Assembly (NCBI GenBank): GCA_016165875.1
Contig: JABBOT010000002.1
Coordinates: forward strand, 26,550,265-26,614,264
Direction: 5' to 3'
Length of the DNA stretch: 64,000 nt
Origin: Acanthopleura granulata
Lineage: Eukaryota > Mollusca > Polyplacophora > Chitonida > Chitonidae
The notes under the pieces: generated by a model
Databases searched by the model: none
Told to the model about the DNA's origin: nothing
Seen by the model: the letters and a program-made list of their open reading frames with translations, nothing else
Shown: in pieces, positions 25,067-38,269 of the stretch
Numbering within the stretch: position 1 is the first letter of the stretch
How the letters are laid out: the number at the start of each line of letters is the position of its first letter
Translations under genes and position numbers: made by a program

Positions 25067-25159
25067 TTAGCTCCATGTAACTCCAAAGCTCTTGCACTTG
25101 ATACGCTTCTTTGCTCTAAACGTAATGAGTGCAAGAGTCTAGGAGTTACCTGGAGTTAA
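25067..25159. repeat. Compact hairpin-forming inverted repeat, 39-bp arms
   Basis: Arms 25067-25105 and 25121-25159 pair at about 31 of 39 positions around a 15-nt loop. Shared blocks include gtaactcc and ctcttgcact. The length would suit either a small foldback element or a precursor-like hairpin. Nothing shows it is transcribed. Confidence 0.55.
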
Positions 25160-25164
25160 GTGTT

Positions 25165-28100
25165 TATAAGAATCAGAGGCCATTCTATACAGGAAAATAC
25201 GATGGTGTACTTTGTATCCCTTGACACCAATTGGCAGTGATAAAGTGCATGAAAGCTGGCATAAGTGCACAAAATATAGATGTGTATAGATGGAATCCTT
25301 GTCACGTGGACTCATATGTGTTCCTCAGCAGTAGTTCCGATGGCACCAATACCATTTCTCAAAATGATCATTGCAGTGCGTTGAGTAGTGAATTTCGTAT
25401 TGTAAACCTTGAGTTATGATCACATTAGTTCTACCATTGTTCACTGCTATATGGGTGACTGGCGATGACACCGGAGTTCATAAACCAGTTGTCCAAATCT
25501 TTTAACCCAGCTTATATACACAATATACATTTTAGCGCCCGCAAAGTAAACATTTACGTTTGCCTGGTCTAAGACGACGCCGATAAAAACACCTTTATAA
25601 GGTTATGGGTCTCTTAAGCACACCGATTGAGTTATTATATCAAAACTATGCGAAGGCATTAGGGCATTACATTTTAGTTCGCGAGTAAAAGCCTTGACGT
25701 CTGCATGATCTGCAGGGAAAAGGAGCTTACAGGTTAATCAAGTCTGATATGGTATTAGACTAGTATATTGTGCTGTGTTCTAAATTCATGTTCCTTTAGC
25801 ACAGAGGACCGTGATTGCGTGGAATACATGATAGTAGATTTTCTTTCTGCCTTCAGTATTTGCGAGACTATGTATCTAGGAAGCACTCACGTAACGAGCT
25901 AAATCGTCCGGGTCAGTCAACTACAGTCTTAAGGAATTTTTACCGTTTTGGAAGAAAAAATGTGTATGTGACGATCACATAGGCCGACTAAAAAGATGAA
26001 AATGTAAGTTAACACACACAATGGTTTTATTATGTTCGGTGCAACTTTATTTTGCAGAGTAAGTACAAATATTCAGTTGAGATGAGTCAAGGTTATATAT
26101 ATGTATATGTTTAACTTTATGTTGAACGAGGTATATGCGACCGCAGTTTTTCTTTCTCCGTGGAATGAATTCCTGAATTTGCACGAATGTATAATATGCA
26201 GACTTGCCCAGAACTGTCAGTTACCAAATCAAAGTTTGTATCGGTAATTTCAAGATGCCAAACATGTCATCTACTGGAACACTTTCTCAAACACGCATTG
26301 TTCAATAAACGTGAGTTCTGTGTATAAACATTTGGCTGTGTGTAGATATGTAGCTTGATGCAAATGGGCCAATGGTATAAAAATCAGTCCCCATGTGATC
26401 TCCGACTTTTTTCACTTGATATACCCAAGGAAAGGATGCGCTAATTCCCAAACAAGCCGGTCGTGTTTACTTGTGAATTATGAACAAATGTGTTTTTCGC
26501 TATTTACACACCAGATGGCGCTGATCTCTGCCATGTCTTCACTCGGACCAATTGTGGATCTGGTATCGATATTAACGAGATGATACCGGTCCCCGCGAGA
26601 AAAGCTCGAATGGTAAAAAGTCACGTCCAGGCTCATCGCAACAGGATCGACAGGCAAACACTTTAAGCGCTAAATACGCTGTCAAATGTTTGTTCATTTG
26701 GCCCCTGAATGTGTCTCAGAGGCACATCGCCTGCAAAATCGAGAACGTCAAACGTTATGTGTCGGTGTATCTCTACGGCTGAGACTGTATAACAAACCAT
26801 ATTTTGACGCGCGTGCGGGTATGCGTGTGCAAACATTTATGTCCATGGCAGGCAATAATCGTCAAAATGTTAAGAAATGTTCTGGTATATTCTTACGACG
26901 AGCACCACAATCATTTGTTTCCAGCCTGTTGCTTTGATTGTCTTTTTTTGCAAGTCTTTACTTTTTGTCTCCAAATACCTTGTCCCAATACATCATACAA
27001 AAACATGTGCTGTCATTTGTCAAGCCCTGTAAGGGAGTATATTTGTCTTCGGTCATATGTCCTGAACATTAATCTTGGCTTGCAGAAAACTCCTCTTCAG
27101 AAGAGCATGACGTTGTATATTTAAAACAAAAATCAACGTTTTATCTGGTAGTTTGCATTAGGTATATATGAGAGGAGAAATTTTAAATTAAAACCACGCG
27201 AATTAATATCTGGGTTAATTTCTTTCCTCTGTGGTCATTTAGCTAGTTAAGGTAATTGACAGGAACATACATCGGTCTAAGGTTTTTTTTTTTCTTCTGT
27301 CACCAAAAGTTAGTCCATGTGTCGCCATCTGCAGTCATGAGCTGTCTCCGACTTCGCCAGGAGTCGAGGGCGGCGCTGAGCTGTGCTAGATGACAGGAAG
27401 ATGGACAGCTTATTCGGACGCCTTGATAGGTAAAACTAGACACGCCAACTGTATCTTCAAACAAGGAGGCCGGGATAACACAAAAACGTTTTGCTCATCT
27501 TTGCTAACATGAGGAAAAAAGGCACATTTGATTCTGGCGATAAAGCCTTTGTAGATATGTGTGTATTTATAGACATAACTATGATATGCATTTGCCCCTC
27601 CAATGGCAATAATTTATCAGAGGTGGTAAGTAGTGGAACGGTTACAAAAAGGCTATAAAACTCACCATTAACGAGACCGATGTATACATATCCACCCAAT
27701 TTAAACATTTCCTGTTGGTTGATTGACGATTGCATGTGATTGTGCATCAGTTGCAAACTTCTGACAGTTTTCATGAATATCAAGGCATTTTAATGGAGTT
27801 CTGTATCATGTCAATGAAGAATGAAACGGATTTTGCTTACACAAATTATCAATGATAACTGACATGCGAGGTTAAAAATAGTAAATGTGATTTCCAAAAG
27901 ACCTTTCAGTATAAGCCACCTACAAAAAAAAAAGAAAAACAAAAATTGAGAAAGGGTATAAAGTAAGAGGTTAAGACGGAGCAACATATAACACAAGTAG
28001 CTTTCAATGATACCAGAAAGACGCAAGAAATGTTCCATGAAGGCGTAATTTTTATCACTCTCCAAATTCTGCACCACTGTATTTTACACGTTGCCGTGAA

Positions 28101-31100
28101 ATGTGAATTTCACGCAGATGAGCTGTGATTGCTGCTGTTCAGCGTGGCGATGTATGTCCAATATACATGGCGATGTCATTGAGATGCAGGTGAAAGCTAC
28201 TTACGTACAGCACGACGCCATAGATTCTGGACTCTCAGCTCGGATTTTCGGGGACGTTTGGTGGAATATGCGTGACACTCTGTAGTTTTTGTAGTAATAT
28301 AACCTATGACGTAGATTGAAATAGTCACAAAACACAGTGTCTAACAAATGCTACAGGTGAGGCAAGATATATGTACATGTCATAAGCAAGAGCTTTCAGT
28401 ATATTGCTCTCCGTGTACTTCATACTGATAAATGTCACTGCTGAACTAATCCAAAGCCTGCCGTCACAAAGGTGGCATCCTTCTTGTACAGGACATATTA
28501 GGATGTTTACCTTCTGGACAGTCTTTTGTTCCCCTTTAAATCCAATGAAAACTGATATATTTCTTTCACAGCCGTTGAAATATACTGGTTAATTAAACGC
28601 ATCAGATTATTAATATACTGCCTGCATATAGGATAGAGAGATTAGTGTTTGGGAGATTGTTGGCATATAGAGGTAGATGCATGCAGAGGCCAACTTTACT
28701 GATTTACATTGCTGTAGTGGCAAAATTGAACATACATACCAGGATTGTTTAATTTGTGTTTATTATATACCGTAAATATACTATTATACGTAACTTTCTA
28801 AATATAATCGAAAAAATGTTGTCCTTGAGCGAGTCTACACATTTTCTCACTTTGAAGATGTTACTTCCGCTCAGTTTGCTCCTGTGTGTGCATGGAAAGT
28901 AAATTATCCTCCCTGGTGATCGCGCTTCAGGTACTTGCATGCTTTTTCTGAACTCTTTATGAATATCTAGGGCACGCAATAGAAAAAAGCAAGGAACGCG
29001 AGCGTTAAATTCGCTTAAATGTGTTTACTGTACTGTCAGATACCTCATGAAACGCTGCGTTTATCTCATGCAGCAAATTGTCTTGTTTAATGGCGCTAAC
29101 AAGATTTTCCAAGGTAATTGGCTCACTGAGATCTAGTTTTCTAAAAATAGTCACTGTTGATCACCACAAATATATAACAGCACCTATTTTGGTCAGATTT
29201 AGTATGTATTTATTTATAAACCCAATGTCGTTTTCTAAACGCGGATCACCCGAATTATGATCGTCACTGTTATTTTGTATATGACATTGAAGTATACTGC
29301 ACGCCACCTTTGGTCCATTTTGAGCGGTGAGTTTTCATACAGAATTTCTTGATTCTTAATTTCTGTGTTCTGATTCCTCGTTTTGGTACATGAACAGGTA
29401 CATGAACATTCACTCCAACACATCAGGAAAGCCCGTATAACAACATGTGACCCAAAATGTCAGCTTTGATAAACTATATATAATTGTTACATTCATTTAA
29501 GTTATCTTATGAGACAGGGTCTTTGATTCAGATGTTTTTTCGACTTTGTGTCTTTTACAATACTAAGTGGACAAGTTTCTCTCATGAAGAAATCAAGTAA
29601 CTTGGTGTACAATTTTCTAATGTTGAGGTGATCATTTTAATGGACAGTAAGCTGTATATAGATATGAAACTACTGGTGTATGTGTAATTCACGGATAGTG
29701 AACAGGAAATCCGTGAAAAGGAGAGGGGTTTATTTGTGCACGTCACGGCACCATTCCTGTATGCTTATGTATATATGAATGCGTCTGCAATATCTGCCCT
29801 TGCGCACGGTATAAATGGTATGGGGTCGCAAGAAGACAAGGAATTCTTCAGTTTATTCTTTTATATTTGGTATGAACCCACAACAAAATTTCCATAACTT
29901 ATGTACATTTATATGTTCTGATACAAATCCGGTGGGATGAGTCATCATAGGGTATTGGGCAAAAGCTTTGGTTGTGCGGAGGGGGTGAGTTGAAGAGCAC
30001 AGGGGTTTCAGCTCAACCCTTCAGGCACAATTGATTCAGTCAGGGCAGGGCTGGCCACGCTCCTCAAAGTACCGCGATGCCTGAATGCTGCGGAAGTTCG
30101 CTGCCTTAAGCGAACCACCTGCTGACACAGAAGGAAGAAGTAATATTAAATATGTATTCAGCTAGTTGTGAGCCTTTTGTCTGAGATTTAATGACAAAGT
30201 TCAGACCTTACAATACGGTTTTAAAGTCACAGTTGTGCCTACTTGAGCCCATTAGGCTAGTAGGCGTTCGGAATCCTTTAATGTACGGTTACCCAGGAGA
30301 GTGTGGTAGACATGCGGGGGCTGTATCCATCAAGTACCTGCCAGGTCTGAAGCTGGCGGCTTTTGATGATCCCTTACATTATTAGGCTTGATTTATTGAC
30401 CATACAGGTAGGTTACTTAGAGATAATGCAGGTTTAATTTAATAACACTTTAGGCTTGTCACCATGTAGTCCAAATCCTGGCCTGCAGACCGGATTAGCT
30501 TGAAACTGGAGTAAACCGTCGGCCGTTGAGCATATAGCATATAATGGACCGAGGACTCCACCTGGGCTTACCTGTTAATTTAAAACGACCTCTTACAAAG
30601 GGTGTGCAGTGACTAATGACATGGACATCACACCGCTCAATGCGTCGCTCCATATCAGGCAATACTGCTATAGCTCTGCAGATCCTCCAGCATACTGAAC
30701 ATCAGTTCATGTTAACTCACCCTGGATGATCGATGTTATAAAAGTATAGACCACTCCTTGAATTGGCGTCGTTGTTCACCTGGCTATACAAATACGTCAC
30801 AAATGAATGCTTGCAGTTTGAACCCTACATAGGAACATTACAAGCAAGAATTAAAAAGACAACAAAGCCATTGCCTGTAAGTAAAAAAAACACGTGAACT
30901 TTGTTTTACACGCGGATTGTTTACACCTGCCAAAAACGCCGAATGTAACTGGCATAAAGCCATTACTTCTGACTTAGTCCCCCAAAACCGGGGTAAGAAA
31001 ACTGAGTCAGCTTGTCTCAGGGGCAGTCTGTTATCGCTTACACGCACAGATAAAGTGTAAGATACACGTATGTGTTATTAGATAAAAACAAACAGTAAAA

Positions 31101-34100
31101 CAAAACCCGGGTATCTAGATAGAATAACAATAAACTTTTCCAGAGGCTGTATCCGCACTTTAATTATATGCAAATGGCATTATGAGTTTTGCACATTGTG
31201 TGTAAATGAGATGGTAAATAATTCACACCAGTCGTGCATTGTTGTGAATCTAAATTTGCCTGTACAGACACAGACAGACCTGAATAGTCCGGCCTACAAA
31301 TGTAAACTGTGATGCAATTAATAAAACAATGAATTGCTCCATTTCCAGTCAAAACTTTATTTAACTGAATTTCCCGAAATGTATAATAGCTGGAATACAC
31401 GTGTAAGATATTAGCAGTTTCTTGGGCCGGGCGTTAAACAACAATCTCTGATTGTTACATGTGATTGAAGAGTGACAGGGACTCGAGCTGTACAGTGACC
31501 AAGTTGATATTAAGAGTTGTTTCTGAAGGTCTTCTGTGATCGATATAGGGAATAAATGAGTGATAAAAACCTAAAACGTACTTAGTCATGGTGTACGCTG
31601 ACATCTACTGTGACACAGTGGTCTTTGAAGACAGCATATCGATTGTAAGTACATATAGATACATATCTACGCCACATATATTTAAACAGGGTAATATTTA
31701 TAGACTTGTAACTGCATTTTACTTGTTTATAATCGATAGCTAATTGTGAAAGGTAGATCAAGGAGAAAGGGAGATGTTTCGTTTCCTCTTTGTTTCGTGC
31801 GGGCATTGAGGATCAAGGGAGACTTTGATCAGAGCACGTGGCCGTTCAATGAGCTCCGTCAGGCAACACGATATACTGATCGCTCAGAACTTAACAAAGA
31901 TCTTTTTCTGGCAGTTTTCCACTTCTGTATTGGTGTGTTAGATATCTCCCGTATGTCGGCTGTTAAGGCAGCAATCAGACAGATGCTCGCTGTAAACACG
32001 AACGCCTGGTGTTAGTATATATACTCACAATAGTGGTGCCGTGTCAAGTTAAATCAGTAAAGTAATTGAAAAGGTAGCACAGTGTATATAAAAGGAATAT
32101 AAAGTTACCTTTTAACGTATGATTTTACCCGAATGCATTTTCGTGCTGATAATATTTTGAAGGAGTATATCATGCTTTCTTAATGCGGGTATAAATATAA
32201 ACATAATCGAGAACTTAACTGTTGTTGGCTAAAGCCGTTTGTTACTCATACTTATACATATTTACGTGTATACTCCTAAATATACATATATTTGTCATGT
32301 CGGTTTTGTATGTCCGGACATCATTTGCATATAATGATAAAAGTTAATATTTCTGTAACGCCTCCGCTGGACATTGGTGCTGTCATTTTGTAATGAACAA
32401 TATAATTAATGTGCATTTGTTATGAAACATTTGAATGATAACAATCTTCTGTATTTAATACAGGACACAAATTACACAGGTCACGATTGTCATTCCCGCG
32501 GTTGGATGACATCTGCAGTGCTGGATATTAGCAGAGAGATGTATATGATTACACCTCCATTCGCTTGGGTAACAAAGGACGATCATTGTATTACACGGCA
32601 ATTTGGTAAAAGCAAGAGACATATTGATTTGTATGTCTGTAGATGTAAAAACAGTAATGTACTTACTGTGTATCCACGCCATCAAAAACTCTGGTTCATC
32701 TGTGAGACTATCGTATTTATAACTCATACCTCTCATCTCATCACGCCGGGCTAACATTTATATACACACAGTTCATATAGCGTGATTATGGTTCTAATGA
32801 TTAAACATTATTTATACATTAAATCGTGTGGAATTGACAATCAGTTTTCCGCCAACTTAGCGGGCAAATATTTCAAAGATGTAGTGTGTGTACATATGTT
32901 TTGATTATCAACATGTTTGATGAAGACTGTCATAGAACATCCCGCTCCCTTCTGAGCTAGCAATTCCCTGATTATTCGTCATTTGAACGGAGCACGTAGG
33001 GTAACGTATGAATTGTTTAGAAAGTCATCTTTCTGTAAATATTTATATATCTGGAGATGAGGAGTATTGAAAGAGACGAGCCACAACGGATCAAAAAATC
33101 GCCTTTCAAGGTCAGAGGATCCTAAAGTTGATATTCTTAAGCAACAATGCTAAACCTCCCAATCCAGCAAAACAATAACGGCTGGATGTGAGTGGTACAG
33201 AAAGTCAGACTTTGGCAGTGATATGACTGAATGAGACAGAGAGACTGTTTTACAGTTGAATGCAACACCTCCTAAACCTTTGTGACCTTGTGCTAACACC
33301 CGATACCTCAGGAAACGGCCGGAATGGAGTGAACCAATGTCAGCCCAATCAGCACCAGGCAGGCTCGCGCGGCTGTCTGGATAGTGGCATGACGGCACGA
33401 GCCACTCACCACAGTCCACCACACTTCAGTGACCAGATTGGTTCTGGATAGTGGTTCAAGTAACAGAGCGTGCATGTCATTTGCAACTGGGCAGATATTA
33501 CTGGTACACCTACAGCTTAAATCCACATTACAGGCTCGGTGGTGGTGAACTTAACTTTTATCCATGCCAATACGGTAACTGATTATTTGAACAACAGAAA
33601 CCTGGCAGACATTTGCTCTGTGAACGGATATCGGTAAGATCTGTCCTATACCCCCCGACGGGTACTACAGGCATAGTTTCAACTCCCTGTGATTCTGTAG
33701 AATGTTAAAGTGGGGATCCAATGTACAGCAGTTGGCCCATACCAACTCTGTAATGCACCACACTTCGCCGCCAACTGGCCACTAGCTGGACAGCTGCCGT
33801 GTCAAGACGGATGTGTCATCTCCGAAATTCTATAGAAATTTGGATCTATCTTAACGATTCAAAGCCGGCGTCAGTTCCAATAGGCCGGAATCACAACATG
33901 AACGGGCGGGCAGGATTACCCCCAGGAATTTGACTTCATTCAACATTACAAGGATCGAACCTTTTGTACACACAAAAAGCGGTTGCCTGCCCGGTTTTGG
34001 TGCAGGTATGTATGCTAGGACACCTGAAGCAAACATCTCACACCTGTCCGTGTTCATCTATTCATGGCACTTTACAGATCCATTGTATGCTTGTTTCTTT

Positions 34101-35735
34101 CATACAAAACCGCCTTATAGATGCCGTGCTGGCAAGCGATTTTCTGTACGGTATACATACACATATATGTGTTTTAAGAATGTAATACATACATTAATTC
34201 TGTTGAGAAATAAAACTTGTTAATCTTTTTTTATAATTTTCTGTTAATTGCAATAGTTGTGAAAACTTCTGATTTTTACTGACACAGCACGAATATGTCA
34301 TCCACAAAATGAGAGGTTTATATAGATTTAGTGATGGCGGAGGGGAGTGAGGGAGATCCACAAATATATTTATAAAAGGCAATGTTCTTTGTCTGTGACA
34401 CATGATACGAACTATGCTCTTAAGCTGGAAACATCTACCGAAAACGAAGTTTGATAGACGTCTATAGAAAGCTGTGAGTTGTGTGTTATGGGATTGTAAC
34501 CCGAGTGACTATGATCTGGATAAAGCGCTTGGCAGCTAGCAGGGTATCCGAACAGGCGGATCTTCCTCCAGACAGGCGATAACACACGACACATTGACAA
34601 AGATGACTGAAAACACAGAGGCATTTCCCCTTATCTCTTCCGCATTCTGTGTGTTTGATCAGCGGAGCCTCGCCAACATTAAGTGTGGACAGGGTATGAG
34701 AAAAACAAGTCAAATCCCCAGATTGTCAATTGTAGATAACATCTGACAGCGTCTGCATCACATGGGAGAGCAGCTGTATCTTACAAGCCTGTCCTCATCC
34801 CGATCCGCTATATCTGTAAGCTTCCCCAATATCAGTGCTCATTTGAACTTAAGACACCTTGCACCCTTTTGACACTGTTTCGAAAACGCATTTTCGATAC
34901 CTTCGTATCAAAACTTGTTCATGCCCCATATTACACGCACATGTTGATCTCAGGTGATGCCTCTGTTGCATTTCACACATGCTTTGAATCTACCTGGTAT
35001 TATATATTACATGTTTTTGTTCGGTGTAATAGATACGATTAAGGTATACGAGTCTATGTTTTTTAATTTGGATAGTAAATGATGGGATACCAGTTAAATC
35101 AGACTTGATTTGGATGCCACCAAGGAGTAGCAAATAGTAAATTTATGACTACTTCGTTTTAATTACAATTCAAGTCTAATATTATATCGTGCTTCATGTG
35201 TTTATTTGTTACAAATTCATTTCGTGTTAACTGATGTCACCTTCTTTGATGATGAGCCTTACTATTATTCAAGAGGAATGAATTATAAGTAAAGCGCAAC
35301 ATATAAGAATGTTTCTCGCAGTGGGTATGCATGCGACATTAGAATCTGTTTAGAGCTTAAATTAGCGATCACTTGATAGCATGTATAAATGTCACTGACC
35401 TGCTTATTAGCTATAACATATTTTGATACGTATAGCAAGCTGAAGTTAACGAAGTGCTATAACTTGCGCCTAAATACATGTAATTGTTAAATTTGAAAAT
35501 GTCTGCACATCGAAATAAATTAGTTTAATTATAGATTAGCAATTATTACGTACCACGATAAATCATATTTTACGCAATCAATACATGTTAGTAAAATATC
35601 CTGATTTATTTTATGTGTAAACCACGTGTGTTAAAAAGAAAAAATCATTGTCCTTGGCTTATCATGCACAACATTCTTTTGATTATATATTATCAATGTT
35701 ATTCATACTCATACTTTTGTCCTATTTTACAAGAC
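25165..35735. other. About 10.5 kb of non-coding intergenic DNA
   Basis: I see no exon with family resemblance on either strand. All open frames are under about 110 codons and unrelated to known families by eye. Moderately GC-richer patches at about 33240-33560 and 34420-34720 remain unexplained. They could hold regulatory DNA or decayed elements. Confidence 0.4.
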
Positions 35736-35738
35736 CTA

Positions 35739-35866
35739 GGCCCACTTGCACGAAGCCCTGTTAACGTTGCGAGCACGTAACTACCATGGCAACCAGCACT
35801 GTAGACATGACGTCGCCGTGACAGCTACGTACTCGTAGCGTTAAGAGGGCTTCGTACAAGTGGGCC
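35739..35866. mobile_element. Foldback MITE-like element (GGGCCCACTTG termini)
   Basis: The left arm ggcccacttgcacgaagccc tgttaacg is the complement of the right arm, which ends cgttaagagggcttcgtaca agtgggccc. About 41 of 47 arm positions pair around a spacer of about 35 bp. It has no coding capacity. Confidence 0.78.
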
Positions 35867-35869
35867 CTG

Positions 35870-38200
35870 TTTCGTAATTGCATTGTTTTAAAGTGTGGTA
35901 ATAGAGAACTATTTGCATCACGTGATATACCGCATTAATTATTAATAATGCATGAAGTATGAAGTCTATAGGAGCAGCAATAGTAGAGATATAGCCTGTT
36001 ACAATTTTATATAAATAATGACGTCCCTTTTGAAAGGCTAACCTCTATGTGCTTACCAATGACTAACTTCACTTACGTTAGAGAAATTGCACTTGGCTCA
36101 AATTAAACATCATATGATCGTACATAGGTGTTGTATATATCGCATGATACATACTGCATTTCTGTAAAAACACACATGAATTCAAACAGGAAATAGTCAT
36201 TTTGGCTTTAAGACCCTTATAACTCTCAACGAGAAGCATAACATCATTGAGAGAGGGCGTTCCACTTCCTATACTTAATGTCATGCACACCACGCTGTTC
36301 ATATTGACATAAGTCATTTATTGTACGTAACATCTGGGTCTTACAACCTCTCGTTGTTGGGAAAGGTTAATAAATACCTAAAAAAATGAGACGATACCCC
36401 CCCCCCCAAGTTGAACGTTGTGTATCATTGCTCTTGGCTTAATCACAATAGGATTTCCATATCTGTCGATCAGAAAGTACGTTGTTGCTGAAACTGTGCT
36501 ATCGACAGAAAGAATTCCATTGTTAATTTAATGTTTATAGAAAGGGAGGTTTTAGTCCGTCGTATCTTTCGAGGAAACATCAAACAAACCTCATTAAATC
36601 AAACAATGCCCGAACTTGCATCCATTAGCGTTTTAAACGAGATATACAAAGCCCTAAAATCCTGCATTATTTGTTGTTGCGAATGTTATTGTCTTCTGAA
36701 GCCAGGGGAACTCTGGCTATGTTAATGTCTTGACGGTATACATTCTCCGTAACAACTGATTGGAGGAATCGCCCTCCAGAAACGACCTCTCAAGGTCATT
36801 CAGCATTTGCCTTTGAGAAATCATCAGCTTTCAAAGCTCCGTGCATAAGACATGTAATATTCCGCAATTTTTCAGAGACTAAAATATGCCCTATATGGTG
36901 TTATCCTGTGAGACGATTTCCGGCCTCTTTCACTTCGGTGAGTCATTTCTGTAGCTGTAACGTATACCAGTATTCATGATGTTCACCTGTGATTCACACT
37001 TACCTCTGTAAACGTAGAAGTTATACAAGCAACGTGCTTGCTTACCTGTTTACGAGCACAGATAGCCCCAAAGTACAGCACAAATATTCCAATGAAATTG
37101 TCGCATTTTTAGCAACACCTCGGTGGTTCGTGTTGTTATGCGTGCGTGGATATCATCGTATATTATTCCTTTTCATAATAACTTGCAATATGACCATCTT
37201 TTCTGATTTTAGAGAACTTACTTCCAGTTTTCCGCTGTGACGAAGAGAAGTTTGTATTTTCTCTACAAACCAAGAAAAGAAAAAGTCGCCACTCTTATAA
37301 ATTACAATGTGATGTGCTGTTTGCGAAGAGCAAATTGCGGATTGCAAAGCGCGGAGTTTAAATGTTCTCATGGCCAAAGAGTTTCACCTGCTGTGTCTGA
37401 AAGACGGGTTGTTCACTTAAGGGGCAATGTAAGTCGGGTCTAACCAAACAACCCAGCTAATATTGACAGCCTCAATCCTGTTGTCTCCAGACCAACATCT
37501 AAATAATGCCATAGGCATATAACATGCATGTGCTTTGTAAACGGGATTCATTATACATTAAAACCCAAAGTAAAGACTGCAACAGAACAGAGTGCGCCGT
37601 CACAGTGGGCTCAGCTGTATACCCTACAGGCAATACCTTATCTCCCAACGTTATTCAAACGTGACTATTGAAGTCTATAGCGAACATTGTTACTCATATG
37701 CGAACAAGACCATGTGCTATATTTCCATTGTAATTCTACTGAATTGATACCATTGGATTAAATGGATTAAACTCAGAGTGGTACATGGTATCCACCGATT
37801 ACCCACCCCATCCCACCTTGTTGGAGTGCTTGTTCGCCGTGACAATCGTTAAAAACTCAAGAACCTGTATTATACAGCAATTTAAACGAATTGATCTGTT
37901 CATCTTTTCGATATTTTGAGAATACTTAAATTGAAGCTCTTAATGTAATATGCTTCATTAGTATCCTCTAAAGCAAACTAAGTATAGTTTACTTACTTTA
38001 CTTGTGCTGGGAAAGCAGGGCACAGCTTCGAACAGAGCGTGCCACATTGTTACCATATTTGTTTTTTTGTCACCGAAAGCCTCGTATTCTTGTCTGCATG
38101 TCTTGTTCATTATGTAGCTGTAAATTGTATACCAGTATTCCGTTTTTCCCTTACTTAAAGTGAAATTTGAATGCGAACAGGCTCGAAATGCGATATCAAT
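35870..38200. other. Non-coding intergenic DNA
   Basis: No exon recognised. It includes a run of 11 C residues at 36397-36407. Confidence 0.45.
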
Positions 38201-38269
38201 GTTTAAATAATTGATTGTGCTTGTCAGGATCAATTACCCATTGCCACACGCCAGCTTTAAACATGGAGA

